DNA of 12,222 nt from DATGIQ01 sp035295665 (GTDB lineage: Bacteria > Planctomycetota > Planctomycetia > Gemmatales > Gemmataceae). Below the pieces are notes generated by a model. It was not told the DNA's origin and ran no database searches. It worked only from the letters and a program-made list of their open reading frames with translations. A program made the translations under genes and the position numbers. Positions 1 to 6,588 of the stretch are shown here, in pieces (position 1 is the first letter of the stretch; the number at the start of each line of letters is the position of its first letter). The stretch lies in the NCBI GenBank assembly GCA_035295665.1, contig DATGIQ010000089.1, positions 1 to 12,222 of the forward strand, in the 5' to 3' direction.

Positions 1-86
1 GGCAAACCCGTCGCAAGGCGGGGACGCAAAGCCATGGATCCGCTCCGGTCCTCCTGACCGCCGCGGACTGCCAGGTTCCCGACGGG
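1..86 (+). ncRNA. Cyclic-di-GMP-I (GEMM-I) riboswitch aptamer, 5' edge cut by window start
   Basis: The sequence matches the GEMM-I consensus in order. GGCAAACC is at 1-8. A hairpin CCCGTC/GGCGGG (7-12 with 17-22, one G-U pair) is capped by the GNRA tetraloop GCAA (13-16). The hallmark GGGACGCAAAGCC is at 21-33. A second arm follows (TCCGC 39-43 with GCGGA 63-67, extended by CGGTC 46-50 with GACCG 56-60), and TGCCAGGTTCCC at 69-80 closes the motif. This family binds c-di-GMP and controls downstream genes in cis; motility, pilus and surface-protein genes are common targets. The usual CACAG just before GGCAAACC would lie outside the window. The first coding region downstream is a TadE gene at 382. 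Family identity is fairly sure; ON or OFF behaviour cannot be read. Confidence 0.88.
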
Positions 87-120
87 GTGGGCGGCCTCCT
101 GACATCAGGTGGGACCCGTC
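81..120 (+). promoter_or_regulatory. Stem-loop just after the aptamer, possible expression platform
   Basis: GACGGG (81-86) can pair with CCCGTC (115-120) around an inner hairpin CCTG-ACAT-CAGG (98-109). The left arm GACGGG could instead pair with CCCGTC at 7-12 inside the aptamer, so the two pairings exclude each other. That is the arrangement expected of a riboswitch expression platform, but it is inferred by eye only. Confidence 0.35.
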
Positions 121-174
121 CCGGCGGTCGGCGTTCTTGGGTCCCTCTCGGTACGGTAGTTCCGGAACAGGGAG

Positions 175-218
175 AAGAACGATGCCTGGCTTTTGCCATC
201 TCTTCGGGTCGTTCTTTC
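175..218 (+). terminator. Possible leader terminator or anti-terminator hairpin
   Basis: AAGAACGA (175-182) pairs perfectly with TCGTTCTT (209-216). A smaller hairpin TGGC-TTTT-GCCA (187-198) lies inside, and the 3' arm runs into a short pyrimidine stretch (TTCTTTC). It lies between the c-di-GMP aptamer and the first gene, where a transcription-control hairpin is expected. The U-tract is weak, so termination is only possible, not shown. Confidence 0.3.
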
Positions 219-247
219 AGCCCCAAAACCATTCGATCAATGCGTAA
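182..247 (+). CDS. Possible 21-codon leader peptide in the riboswitch leader
   Basis: A short reading frame begins ATG at 182 and ends TAA at 245-247, giving 21 residues (MPGFCHLFGSFFQPQNHSIN, then A). A purine-rich AGGGAGAAG (169-177) is placed like a Shine-Dalgarno site ahead of the ATG. The frame overlaps the hairpin at 175-218, so translation would disrupt that hairpin. I recognise no family. It could be a chance frame in a long leader. Confidence 0.18.
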   Translation: MPGFCHLFGSFFQPQNHSINA

Positions 248-381
248 CCTTTGATGCCGGCGTGCCCGATCGCAGCCTGCACCGGAACCTCTCCCCTCGG
301 CTTCCAAAGCCACGTACCCAGCCAGCTCGGCTTTCCGGAACGTCCTTTCCGCCCACGGCGGACAGTTAGAGGAGAGGATCG

Positions 382-795
382 ATGCTCATCCACCTTGCGT
401 CGCCCTGCGGTCCGCAACCTCGTCGCGCCACCGCTGCGGTAGAACTTGCTGTCTTGTTGCCGTTCCTGGCTTTCATCTTTGTGGCCGGCGTGGATTACGC
501 CCGAGTTTTTTACTACTATCTGACCGTTACCAATTGTGCCCGGAGCGGAGCGCTGTACGGCTGCGCAAGCTCCGCCAATTCAACCGATACCACGGGCATC
601 CAGTCGGCCGCCAAGGCCGAGTCCACGGAATTGGCTCCCAACCTCACCGTCAAGTCCACCACCGGCACGGACAGTGCAGGCAACCCGTTCGTGGCAGTGA
701 CGGTGAGCTACCCATTCAAGACGATTGCCCATTTCCCCGGCATTCCCAGTTCGGCAACAATCAGCCGGACGATCCAGATGCGCGTGGCGCCTTGA
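382..795 (+). CDS. TadE-like pseudopilin (first of the set)
   Basis: This 137-residue protein fits the TadE family, small envelope proteins of Flp/Tad-type pilus loci with one N-terminal membrane helix. A short basic lead (RR at 14-15) is followed by ATAAVELAVLLPFLAFIFVA: the conserved glutamate is E21, with a hydrophobic helix at about 22-37, as in pseudopilins cleaved by a TadV/CpaA-type peptidase. The rest is a small, polar, beta-rich outer domain rich in Ser and Thr. The start is supported by GAGGAGAGG at 369-377. It is the first gene after the c-di-GMP aptamer, and a second TadE gene begins 39 nt after its stop. Whether it is a minor pilin or an assembly factor cannot be told from sequence. 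Confidence 0.85.
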   Translation: MLIHLASPCGPQPRRATAAVELAVLLPFLAFIFVAGVDYARVFYYYLTVTNCARSGALYGCASSANSTDTTGIQSAAKAESTELAPNLTVKSTTGTDSAGNPFVAVTVSYPFKTIAHFPGIPSSATISRTIQMRVAP

Positions 796-834
796 TTCAG
801 GGCGGTCCTATCGTTTGAGCATGAGGACGTTTCC

Positions 835-1254
835 ATGATTTATCGAAACCGAGACACCGGCCGGCGTGGGGCACTGATCCTGGAATGTGCGCTCGTCTAC
901 CCGATCACGTTCCTGTTGGTGTTTGGCTTGATCATCGGCGGCCTGGGCGTGTTCCGTTATCAGGAGGTAGCTTCGCTGGCCCGTGAAGGCTCGCGCTACG
1001 CCTCATTGCACGGAGCTGCGTACGCCCAGGCCACCGGGAAGAACGCGGCGACCGCAGCCGACGTGTATAACAATGCGATCCTTCCCAAGGCCGTGGCCCT
1101 CAAGACGAGCGAGCTGAGCTACAGTGTCGCCTGGAACCCGGACAACACGGCGGGGAGCACCGTAAGCGTCACGGTGACCTACCACTGGGTGCCCGAAGCC
1201 TTCCTGCCCAGCATGAATCTGAGCAGCACTTCGACGGTGACGATGATCTACTGA
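835..1254 (+). CDS. TadE-like pseudopilin (second of the set)
   Basis: The 139-residue protein has a basic lead (RNRDTGRRG), then GALILECALVYPITFLLVFG: the TadE-type glutamate is E17 and the membrane helix runs about 18-36. The following REGSRYASLHG fits the usual TadE pattern in which the helix continues into an amphipathic segment (compare ARSGALYG in the upstream protein). The C-terminal half is a Thr/Val-rich beta domain ending in a run of alternating strand-like residues. GAGGA at 824-828 supports the ATG at 835. It probably shares the riboswitch-led transcript with the gene before it. TadE proteins often come in pairs with a TadG partner, and a TadG gene follows at 1393 after a repeat and a promoter-like site. 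Confidence 0.85.
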   Translation: MIYRNRDTGRRGALILECALVYPITFLLVFGLIIGGLGVFRYQEVASLAREGSRYASLHGAAYAQATGKNAATAADVYNNAILPKAVALKTSELSYSVAWNPDNTAGSTVSVTVTYHWVPEAFLPSMNLSSTSTVTMIY

Positions 1255-1272
1255 TCCTGCAAGCGGCCGGAT

Positions 1273-1310
1273 ACAAGCCTGAAGCGTCTTTGCGACCGCG
1301 TCCGGCTTGT
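1273..1310. repeat. Palindromic intergenic repeat, copy A (degenerate)
   Basis: ACAAGCC (1273-1279) pairs with GGCTTGT (1304-1310). After a mismatch, GA/TC and GCG/CGC continue the stem. The core resembles the copies at 8551-8632 and 11115-11159, sharing the CGCGTCCGG and GGCTTGT arms. Just downstream it shares GCCGAATCA with the 8551 copy. It separates the TadE pair from the TadG gene and could act as a terminator-like or REP-type element. Confidence 0.6.
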
Positions 1311-1334
1311 GCAGCCGAATCACGCACGATGACT

Positions 1335-1340
1335 TAGACT
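1335..1340 (+). promoter_or_regulatory. Possible -10 element (TAGACT) upstream of the first TadG gene
   Basis: TAGACT lies in GATGACTTAGACTTCC, very like the TGTGACTTAGGGTTCG found ahead of the TadE gene at 8802. No good -35 hexamer is visible at 17 nt, so this is a weak call resting on similarity to the other sites in the window. Confidence 0.3.
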
Positions 1341-1392
1341 TCCAGTGCGGGAATGCCTGGATGCCAATCTCCCAGAGAAGAGGGAACCGAGC

Positions 1393-2673
1393 ATGTACGT
1401 TTCACCAACGTTCGCACGCAATTGCCGGCGACGCGGAACGGTCGCCGTCTTCATTGCTCTATGTTTGACCGTCCTGATCGGCATTCTCGCCATCACGCTG
1501 GATGGCGGCCTATTGCTAACCGAAAGCCACCATGCTCAAGCGGTGGCTGATGCCGCGGCGATGGCCGCCGCCACCGATCTCTGGGTGAACTCCGGGATCA
1601 ATGGCGGCACCGATCCCTCCGGAACAGCCGCGGCCAGTGCGCTGGCGACCGCCAGTGCCAACGGCTACACCAATGACGGTGTCACATCGATCGTGACCGT
1701 CAACATTCCGCCCGAGAGCGGCGATAACAAGGGCAAGGCTGGTTTTGCCGAGGTTATCGTGCAGTACAACCTGAGGCGCGGCTTCAGTGCGATCTGGGGC
1801 AAAGGAACGCTGCCAGTGATCGCCCGCTCCGTAGCCTCGGGGCTGCCTGGCAGCATCGGCATTCTGATCCTGGATCCCACCATTTCCGACTCGCTGGAAA
1901 TCGACGGCAACTTGCACATTCTGAACGACGGCAAAATCATGGTAAATTCCACCGATTCGGCCGCCACCCAGGTGGCGAACACAGCCACACTGATCTGCGG
2001 AGGGCTGAATCTGACCGGGAATCTCGATAACGACGGCAGTATCACGTACACCGGCGGCGGCAGCGTCAAGACGGGAGTTCCTCCGGTTTCCGATCCGCTC
2101 ATCAACATTCCCGAACCGGTTCCCTCCGGGACGAATTTCGGCAATGTTACGTGCTCCGGATCCTATACGCTTCAACCAGGCATTTACACGAGCATCACCG
2201 TGAATAATGGCGCGACCGTCACGTTGCAGCCCGGCATTTATTACCTTGGCACGAAATCGAATCCGGGCAATGGGCTGAAGGTCGGTAGCGGTGCCACGCT
2301 CACCGGGAATGGCATCATGTTCTATAACCAATCGGGCGACAAATTCGATCTGAAGCAATCCGGGCCCGTCGACCTGACGCCGCCGACGACCGGGCCTTAC
2401 AAGGGAATCAGCTTCTTTCAGCCCCGCGACGATACGCAGGAAATCCACATCGAATCGATCAGCAACGTCAAGATGTCCGGAACATTCTATGCTCATAGCG
2501 GCGAGTTCGATTTTCGACCCGATGGAGCCAGCACCACATTCAACATGGGGAATTACATTTGCGATCAGATGGAAGCGGGGCAGGGGTATTCCAGTAGCGG
2601 AAAATCGAATGGGCAGATCAACTTGAATCCGGGCACAGCCGCGCCGTCACAACGGCCCATGCTCGTGGAATGA
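1393..2673 (+). CDS. TadG-like pilus-associated protein with beta-repeat outer region
   Basis: This protein has 426 residues from ATG 1393. That start is preferred over GTG 1345 because AGAGGG lies at 1379-1384. RRRG (12-15) precedes a membrane helix at about 16-35, then LDGGLLLTESHHAQAVADAA (36-55), the signature of TadG N-termini (Flp pilus-assembly TadE/G-like family). Residues about 250-390 hold repeated, strand-like units of the type LQPGIYTSITVNNGATVTL and LQPGIYYLGTKS, which suggest a beta-solenoid or sandwich outside the membrane. No clear von Willebrand A motif is seen. The closest relative in the window is the protein at 6589, collinear over the first 60 residues and again at the PPTTGPYKGISFFQ region and the terminal LVE. 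The next gene starts 9 nt after the stop. The exact role is inferred. Confidence 0.83.
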   Translation: MYVSPTFARNCRRRGTVAVFIALCLTVLIGILAITLDGGLLLTESHHAQAVADAAAMAAATDLWVNSGINGGTDPSGTAAASALATASANGYTNDGVTSIVTVNIPPESGDNKGKAGFAEVIVQYNLRRGFSAIWGKGTLPVIARSVASGLPGSIGILILDPTISDSLEIDGNLHILNDGKIMVNSTDSAATQVANTATLICGGLNLTGNLDNDGSITYTGGGSVKTGVPPVSDPLINIPEPVPSGTNFGNVTCSGSYTLQPGIYTSITVNNGATVTLQPGIYYLGTKSNPGNGLKVGSGATLTGNGIMFYNQSGDKFDLKQSGPVDLTPPTTGPYKGISFFQPRDDTQEIHIESISNVKMSGTFYAHSGEFDFRPDGASTTFNMGNYICDQMEAGQGYSSSGKSNGQINLNPGTAAPSQRPMLVE

Positions 2674-2682
2674 GGATCGATC

Positions 2683-4932
2683 ATGGGGATTTCATTTGAG
2701 TCACGCCGGCCAGGCGTAGGCTGGGTCCTGCTCGTGCCTGTCATGACGGCCGCCGTCGTCGGATGCGCACCGCAGATGTTGCCTTCACCGGCGGAAGCGC
2801 CGCTTGATCGGGCCGTCCCACTACAGACAGCCGCCGCGGAGGAGCGGACGGACGTTGCCAAAGAAACCAGGTCAGAAAGCACTCCCGAGCCCATCCCCGT
2901 CGCGGCAGCCGATCTGGCGGGGAACGAGCCCGAGGAATGGCGCAATGGCAACGAATACACGCTGCGTGTGCAGAAATCCAGAATTGCGCTGCCCGGTGCT
3001 GCCCAAGATGGCGGGCCGCAAGAGGTCGAATTGCTCACCTACAACGGACGCCCGGTTGGACCCACCATCCGGGTTCGCCGCGGGAGCACGCTCGAGATCC
3101 ACGTGATCAACGAGTTGCCAACCCAGGGTGCGCCGCCGCTCATGGTGGATCCCATGCAGGAAGAGAAGCCGCACGATCTGTATACCACGAACCTGCACAC
3201 CCACGGCCTCCACGTCAGCCCGAGCGGGAACAGTGACAACGTTTTTCGGGAGATTGCTCCGCTTCAGTCCTTTACATACACCTTCACCATTCCGAGGGAC
3301 CACCCAGCGGGAACGTTTTGGTACCATCCGCATAAGCACGGCTCGGTCGCCTACCAGATGGCCAACGGCATGGCGGGCGCACTGATCGTCGAAGGCCGAG
3401 ATCCGTCCGGCACCGTCCGCGATCTCGACAGCATCCCCGAAATTGCCCGCGCCAGAGAACAGATCTTCGTGCTCCAGCAATTGATTCTTCGTCGAGACGA
3501 AGACGGCCTTGGCCGGGTCGATCCGAACGATGTCTACACGGAGACACCGAGCCCTCGAGCCTACCAGGCGACCACCGTCAACGGAGTGGTGTTGCCGACT
3601 TATTCCATGCACCCCAAGGAGGTGCAGCGGTGGCGTTTCATCCACGCCGGGCGCGAGGAGCCGATTGTGCTCCAGTGGCGCAATGCCAAGAACTGGCCGG
3701 TTCGGACCATGCCGTTTTATGAAATCGCGCTCGATGGCCTGGCCACGGGAGCCATGAAGCCAAAGCGACGGGTTCAACTCTTTCCAGGCAATCGGAGCGA
3801 TGTCCTCGTCAAAGCCCCCGCCGAGCCCGGGACGTACTATCTGGCCACCGAGCTCGAGCAAGAGGACCAGCCAGCGGCCGCGGCAGCCGCGAATACGGTC
3901 AAGTTCCTGGCCAAATTGATTGTTCACGGCGCGGAACAGGACATGCGCTTGCCGAGCAACGCGCAGCTTGCTTCCTGCAAACCTTTCACGGCAATTGAAC
4001 CGGCCGAGTGCACGGTGAAACGGGACCTGGTCTTCCAGTACGATGACCGGAAGAAGATTTTTCACATCAACGGCGTCCCCTTCAGCAAGCAGAGCAGTTT
4101 GGAAAAGCCAGTGCTGGGCACGGCCGAGGAATGGACCTTGAGCGCGGAAAACGAGCCGTCGTCCACATCGCCCGACGAACCGCATCCGTTCCACATTCAT
4201 GTCAACCCGTTCCAGGTCGTTCAGATTGAGGACATCGCCAGCAAGAAGGTGACCAAGGTCAACGAATGGCGCGATACCGTCGTGGTGGAGAAGGGCACAA
4301 AATTGACGATCCGGCTGCGCTTCCGCGACTTTGCCGGCAAAACGGTATTGCACTGCCATGCCGTGGATCACGAAGACCAGGGCATGATGCGGACCATCCA
4401 GATTGTCGATCCGAAACAGCCCGGCGACGCCGGCGAGGACTCGGTCGCGCAATTGATCGAGTGTTCGTTCCCGGCTCCGCCGCTCATGCTGCCCACGATG
4501 CAGCAATCCGCGTGCGACCTCTGCAAGCTCCGGCCGCGGAACATCGTGTTGGTGTTTTTCCGGGGCATGGGGTGCGTCCACTGCGCACAGCAATTGCGGA
4601 GCCTACTCCGTGACGCGGATGAACGAGTCCTGGCCGAGACAACGATTGTGGCCGTCAGTAGCGAGCCGATCGCGGATCCTGAGCAAGTCCGCCAATGGCT
4701 GGACGTGTCTCCCCAGGTTCAATTCCAGCTGTTGGTGGACACGGACCGGCGCGGGTTCCGGACCTTTGGCTGCTACAGCGACGGACCGCGACATGGTCTG
4801 TTCGTGATCGATTCGACGGGCACCGTCCGGGCCAAGTACGTCGGCGACGTTCCGTTCTCGGATGCTCGAGCAGTTTGGGCCCGCGTGGGCCGGTCGCGGA
4901 ACATCCCCTTGGGTCCCTTGGAGAACGATTGA
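2683..4932 (+). CDS. Multicopper oxidase lipoprotein fused to a C-terminal redoxin domain
   Basis: This 749-residue protein has a signal peptide ending in a lipobox, AVVGC, with Cys28 as the likely lipidated residue. Cupredoxin domains follow at about 88-240, 255-425 and 445-580. All four copper-ligand clusters are present: HTHG (172-175), HPHKHG (215-220), HPFHIH (501-506) and HCHAVDHEDQGMM (557-569). In the last, C558, H563 and M568 fit the type 1 site. It should therefore be an active oxidase that couples substrate or Cu(I) oxidation to reduction of oxygen outside the cytoplasm. Residues about 590-740 form a peroxiredoxin/AhpC-TSA-like thioredoxin fold with CVHC (631-634) and an upstream CDLC (611-614). 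This fusion is unusual. TGAGGA at 2671-2676 serves as the ribosome site. The stop overlaps the next start as TGATG, so the two genes are probably co-translated. The substrate is unknown. Confidence 0.9.
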   Translation: MGISFESRRPGVGWVLLVPVMTAAVVGCAPQMLPSPAEAPLDRAVPLQTAAAEERTDVAKETRSESTPEPIPVAAADLAGNEPEEWRNGNEYTLRVQKSRIALPGAAQDGGPQEVELLTYNGRPVGPTIRVRRGSTLEIHVINELPTQGAPPLMVDPMQEEKPHDLYTTNLHTHGLHVSPSGNSDNVFREIAPLQSFTYTFTIPRDHPAGTFWYHPHKHGSVAYQMANGMAGALIVEGRDPSGTVRDLDSIPEIARAREQIFVLQQLILRRDEDGLGRVDPNDVYTETPSPRAYQATTVNGVVLPTYSMHPKEVQRWRFIHAGREEPIVLQWRNAKNWPVRTMPFYEIALDGLATGAMKPKRRVQLFPGNRSDVLVKAPAEPGTYYLATELEQEDQPAAAAAANTVKFLAKLIVHGAEQDMRLPSNAQLASCKPFTAIEPAECTVKRDLVFQYDDRKKIFHINGVPFSKQSSLEKPVLGTAEEWTLSAENEPSSTSPDEPHPFHIHVNPFQVVQIEDIASKKVTKVNEWRDTVVVEKGTKLTIRLRFRDFAGKTVLHCHAVDHEDQGMMRTIQIVDPKQPGDAGEDSVAQLIECSFPAPPLMLPTMQQSACDLCKLRPRNIVLVFFRGMGCVHCAQQLRSLLRDADERVLAETTIVAVSSEPIADPEQVRQWLDVSPQVQFQLLVDTDRRGFRTFGCYSDGPRHGLFVIDSTGTVRAKYVGDVPFSDARAVWARVGRSRNIPLGPLEND

Positions 4933-5816
4933 TGGTACGTTTGAAACTATCCTTGGCAAGCAGCCTCGCCGTGCTTTTCTCCACTGGCCTGGCCATGGCG
5001 GGCAACTACCCTGAGCCCGACCGATTGGTGGAGGCTGGTGAACTGGCCAAGCCAGCCGTCGCCAAGCGGTTCCGGGTGCTGGATACTCGCACCAAAGAAA
5101 AATACTTGGCCGGCCACGTTCCGGGTGCGCTGTGGGTGGATCATGATGCCTGGTCCAAAGCGTTCGCTGCTGGGACCCCGTTGGCGGATTGGGGACAGAC
5201 GGTCGGAGAGCTGGGAATCAAGCACAGCACACCCCTGATCATATATGACGATGGCTGGGCCAGGAACGCGGCCCACGTCTGGTGGTTGTTGCGCTACTGG
5301 GGTTTCGAGGATGTGCGCTTGCTCAACGGCGGCTGGCATGCTTGGCTGTCGCAGGGCCTACCGCAGGATCGTACGATGCCCCAGGTAAAAGCGTTGCGGC
5401 TCAAGCTCCGGCCGATTCCAGCCCGCTTGGCCGGAAAGGAACAGGTGCTGGGAGCCTTGAAGAATCATGAACAAATCATCGATGCTCGTTCCGTCGCGGA
5501 GTTTCGCGGCGAAGGGCAAACTGACAAGCGGAAGGGTGCCATTGCTAATGCCAAGCACCTGGAGTGGTCTGCCGCCATCGATCCGCAAACGCTGCGGTTC
5601 AGGCCTGCGGAAGACCTAACCCGGCTGCTGAGCGCGGCTGGGATCGACCCCGCTCGCCCAGCCATTGTCTATTCCCGGGCGGGCGAACGTAGCGCGGTGG
5701 TGGTCTTCACCCTGGAGGTGATGGGAGCCAAGAACGTGCGCAGTTGCACCGGGGGCTGGGAGAAATGGAGCACTGCACTGGACACGCCGGCCGCGCCAGA
5801 GACCAAGAAGAATTGA
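4932..5816 (+). CDS. Secreted tandem rhodanese-like protein lacking the catalytic cysteine
   Basis: The protein has 294 residues from ATG 4932, which overlaps the preceding stop by one base. An open frame extends upstream, but the coupled start gives a clean signal peptide (MVRLK, hydrophobic to about 22, AMAG cut). Two rhodanese domains follow, at about 30-150 and 160-285, as in thiosulfate or 3-mercaptopyruvate sulfurtransferases. The first has the usual inactive loop IYDDGWARNAA (D106, D107). The second should carry the active loop CRxGERS, but reads YSRAGERS: codon TCC at 5673-5675 makes residue 248 Ser, one base from Cys. Sulfur transfer is therefore doubtful. The protein may bind an anion or act as a partner of the oxidase-redoxin encoded just before. 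C278-region Cys (RSCTGGW) is not at the catalytic position. Confidence 0.87.
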   Translation: MVRLKLSLASSLAVLFSTGLAMAGNYPEPDRLVEAGELAKPAVAKRFRVLDTRTKEKYLAGHVPGALWVDHDAWSKAFAAGTPLADWGQTVGELGIKHSTPLIIYDDGWARNAAHVWWLLRYWGFEDVRLLNGGWHAWLSQGLPQDRTMPQVKALRLKLRPIPARLAGKEQVLGALKNHEQIIDARSVAEFRGEGQTDKRKGAIANAKHLEWSAAIDPQTLRFRPAEDLTRLLSAAGIDPARPAIVYSRAGERSAVVVFTLEVMGAKNVRSCTGGWEKWSTALDTPAAPETKKN

Positions 5817-5900
5817 CGTCTCCGCGTGCAGGTGATTGCATCACGGTTTGGCGGCGGTTCGCAGAAGCGCGTGGGGCGACCCGCCACCTGGGAAAAATGC

Positions 5901-5906
5901 TAGACT
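5901..5906 (+). promoter_or_regulatory. Possible -10 element (TAGACT) upstream of the first PilZ gene
   Basis: AATGCTAGACTTTACG contains TAGACT with a TG two bases upstream (extended -10 style). It parallels CGTGCTAGGCTTCGTG ahead of the second PilZ gene. No convincing -35 is seen. It lies 46 nt before the ATG, a sensible distance. Confidence 0.38.
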
Positions 5907-5952
5907 TTACGGCCGAAGCCCTTGGATGGTCTGCCCTATGGGATGAGGAACG

Positions 5953-6516
5953 ATGGTTGCAGAAATCGTTTTCGATAGCGACCTGTCCACGTGTGCGCAG
6001 GAGGTGGTGGTTTTTGTTATCTTGGTGGGCGGCGTTCTGCTCCTCTTGAGCCATCTCCTCGTCGGTCAGAATTCGGTATCATCAACGGTCACCGCGTCCA
6101 AGTCGTGGATGATGACCACGGACGCCCTGGAGGCAGCCCGCTCCACGGAGGTGCCCGTGGCGCAGCCCCGTCCGCCCGGGGCAACGCACCCTTCTGGTTC
6201 TGCCACCAGCAAGGATAAGCGAACATCGATGCGCCGCGGCGGCAATCCGACGCCGGTTGCTGTCTTCGATGCACCCGTGCCAGGGGAGCCTGTTGAAGGC
6301 GTCGTGCTGAACCGCTCCCGCGGCGGCTTGTGCATCACCGTGCCGCACAAGATCGAAGTCGGCCAGGTGTTTGCAGTCCGAACCAAGGAATTTCCCGAGT
6401 CGCTCCCCTCCGTCCCATTGCGTGTTCGACACTGCAAACAAATTGGCGATCGATGGCGGCTCGGCTGTCAGTTTGTGGAGGAGCTTCCCTGGAGTGTTGT
6501 GTTGTTGTTCGGTTAG
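5953..6516 (+). CDS. Membrane-anchored PilZ domain protein (first)
   Basis: This 187-residue protein has a short N-terminus, one membrane helix at about 18-37 (VVVFVILVGGVLLLLSHLLV), a Ser/Pro-rich linker to about 86, and a C-terminal PilZ domain. The c-di-GMP binding motifs are intact: RxxxR as R90-T-S-M-R94, and the N/DxSxxG loop as N120-R-S122-R-G-G125. The domain should lie in the cytoplasm and bind c-di-GMP, passing the signal to a membrane partner. GAGG at 5944-5947 supports the ATG. It is paralogous to the protein at 7977; both end with LGCQFVEELPWSV(V/L)LLFG. A TadG gene follows 72 nt downstream after a strong hairpin, so pilus or surface-protein control is the likely job, by inference from context. 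Confidence 0.88.
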   Translation: MVAEIVFDSDLSTCAQEVVVFVILVGGVLLLLSHLLVGQNSVSSTVTASKSWMMTTDALEAARSTEVPVAQPRPPGATHPSGSATSKDKRTSMRRGGNPTPVAVFDAPVPGEPVEGVVLNRSRGGLCITVPHKIEVGQVFAVRTKEFPESLPSVPLRVRHCKQIGDRWRLGCQFVEELPWSVVLLFG

Positions 6517-6524
6517 GTGGGCCG

Positions 6525-6547
6525 GCGCATGGCCACGGGCCATGCGC
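6525..6547. repeat. Perfect 10-bp inverted repeat between the PilZ and TadG genes
   Basis: GCGCATGGCC (6525-6534) and GGCCATGCGC (6538-6547) are exact reverse complements around a 3-nt loop, ACG. The hairpin begins 8 nt after the PilZ stop. No U-tract follows, so it is not a classic terminator. It could be a partial terminator, an RNA-stability element, or a protein-binding palindrome. Confidence 0.7.
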
Positions 6548-6588
6548 ACCGGGCGGCAACCTGCCAATGAACCCAAAGAGGCAATGCT

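Noticed and set aside
1003..1323. Minus-strand frame ending in the palindromic repeat (HKPDA... start)
   Set aside because: The start segment is a translation of the repeat arm. A similar HKPDAPAK reading appears at the repeat near 11150, so it reflects the repeat, not a protein family.
1516..2496. Long minus-strand frame inside the first TadG gene
   Set aside because: It has no domain or ribosome site and lies wholly antisense to a well-supported gene.
2872..4593. Long open frame on the minus strand across the multicopper oxidase gene
   Set aside because: It is antisense to a gene with intact copper motifs, has no recognisable domain, and is typical of GC-rich codon bias.
4695..4931. N-terminal extension of the rhodanese frame into the oxidase gene
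   Set aside because: The extension overlaps the redoxin coding region out of frame, while ATG 4932 gives a signal peptide and a coupled start.
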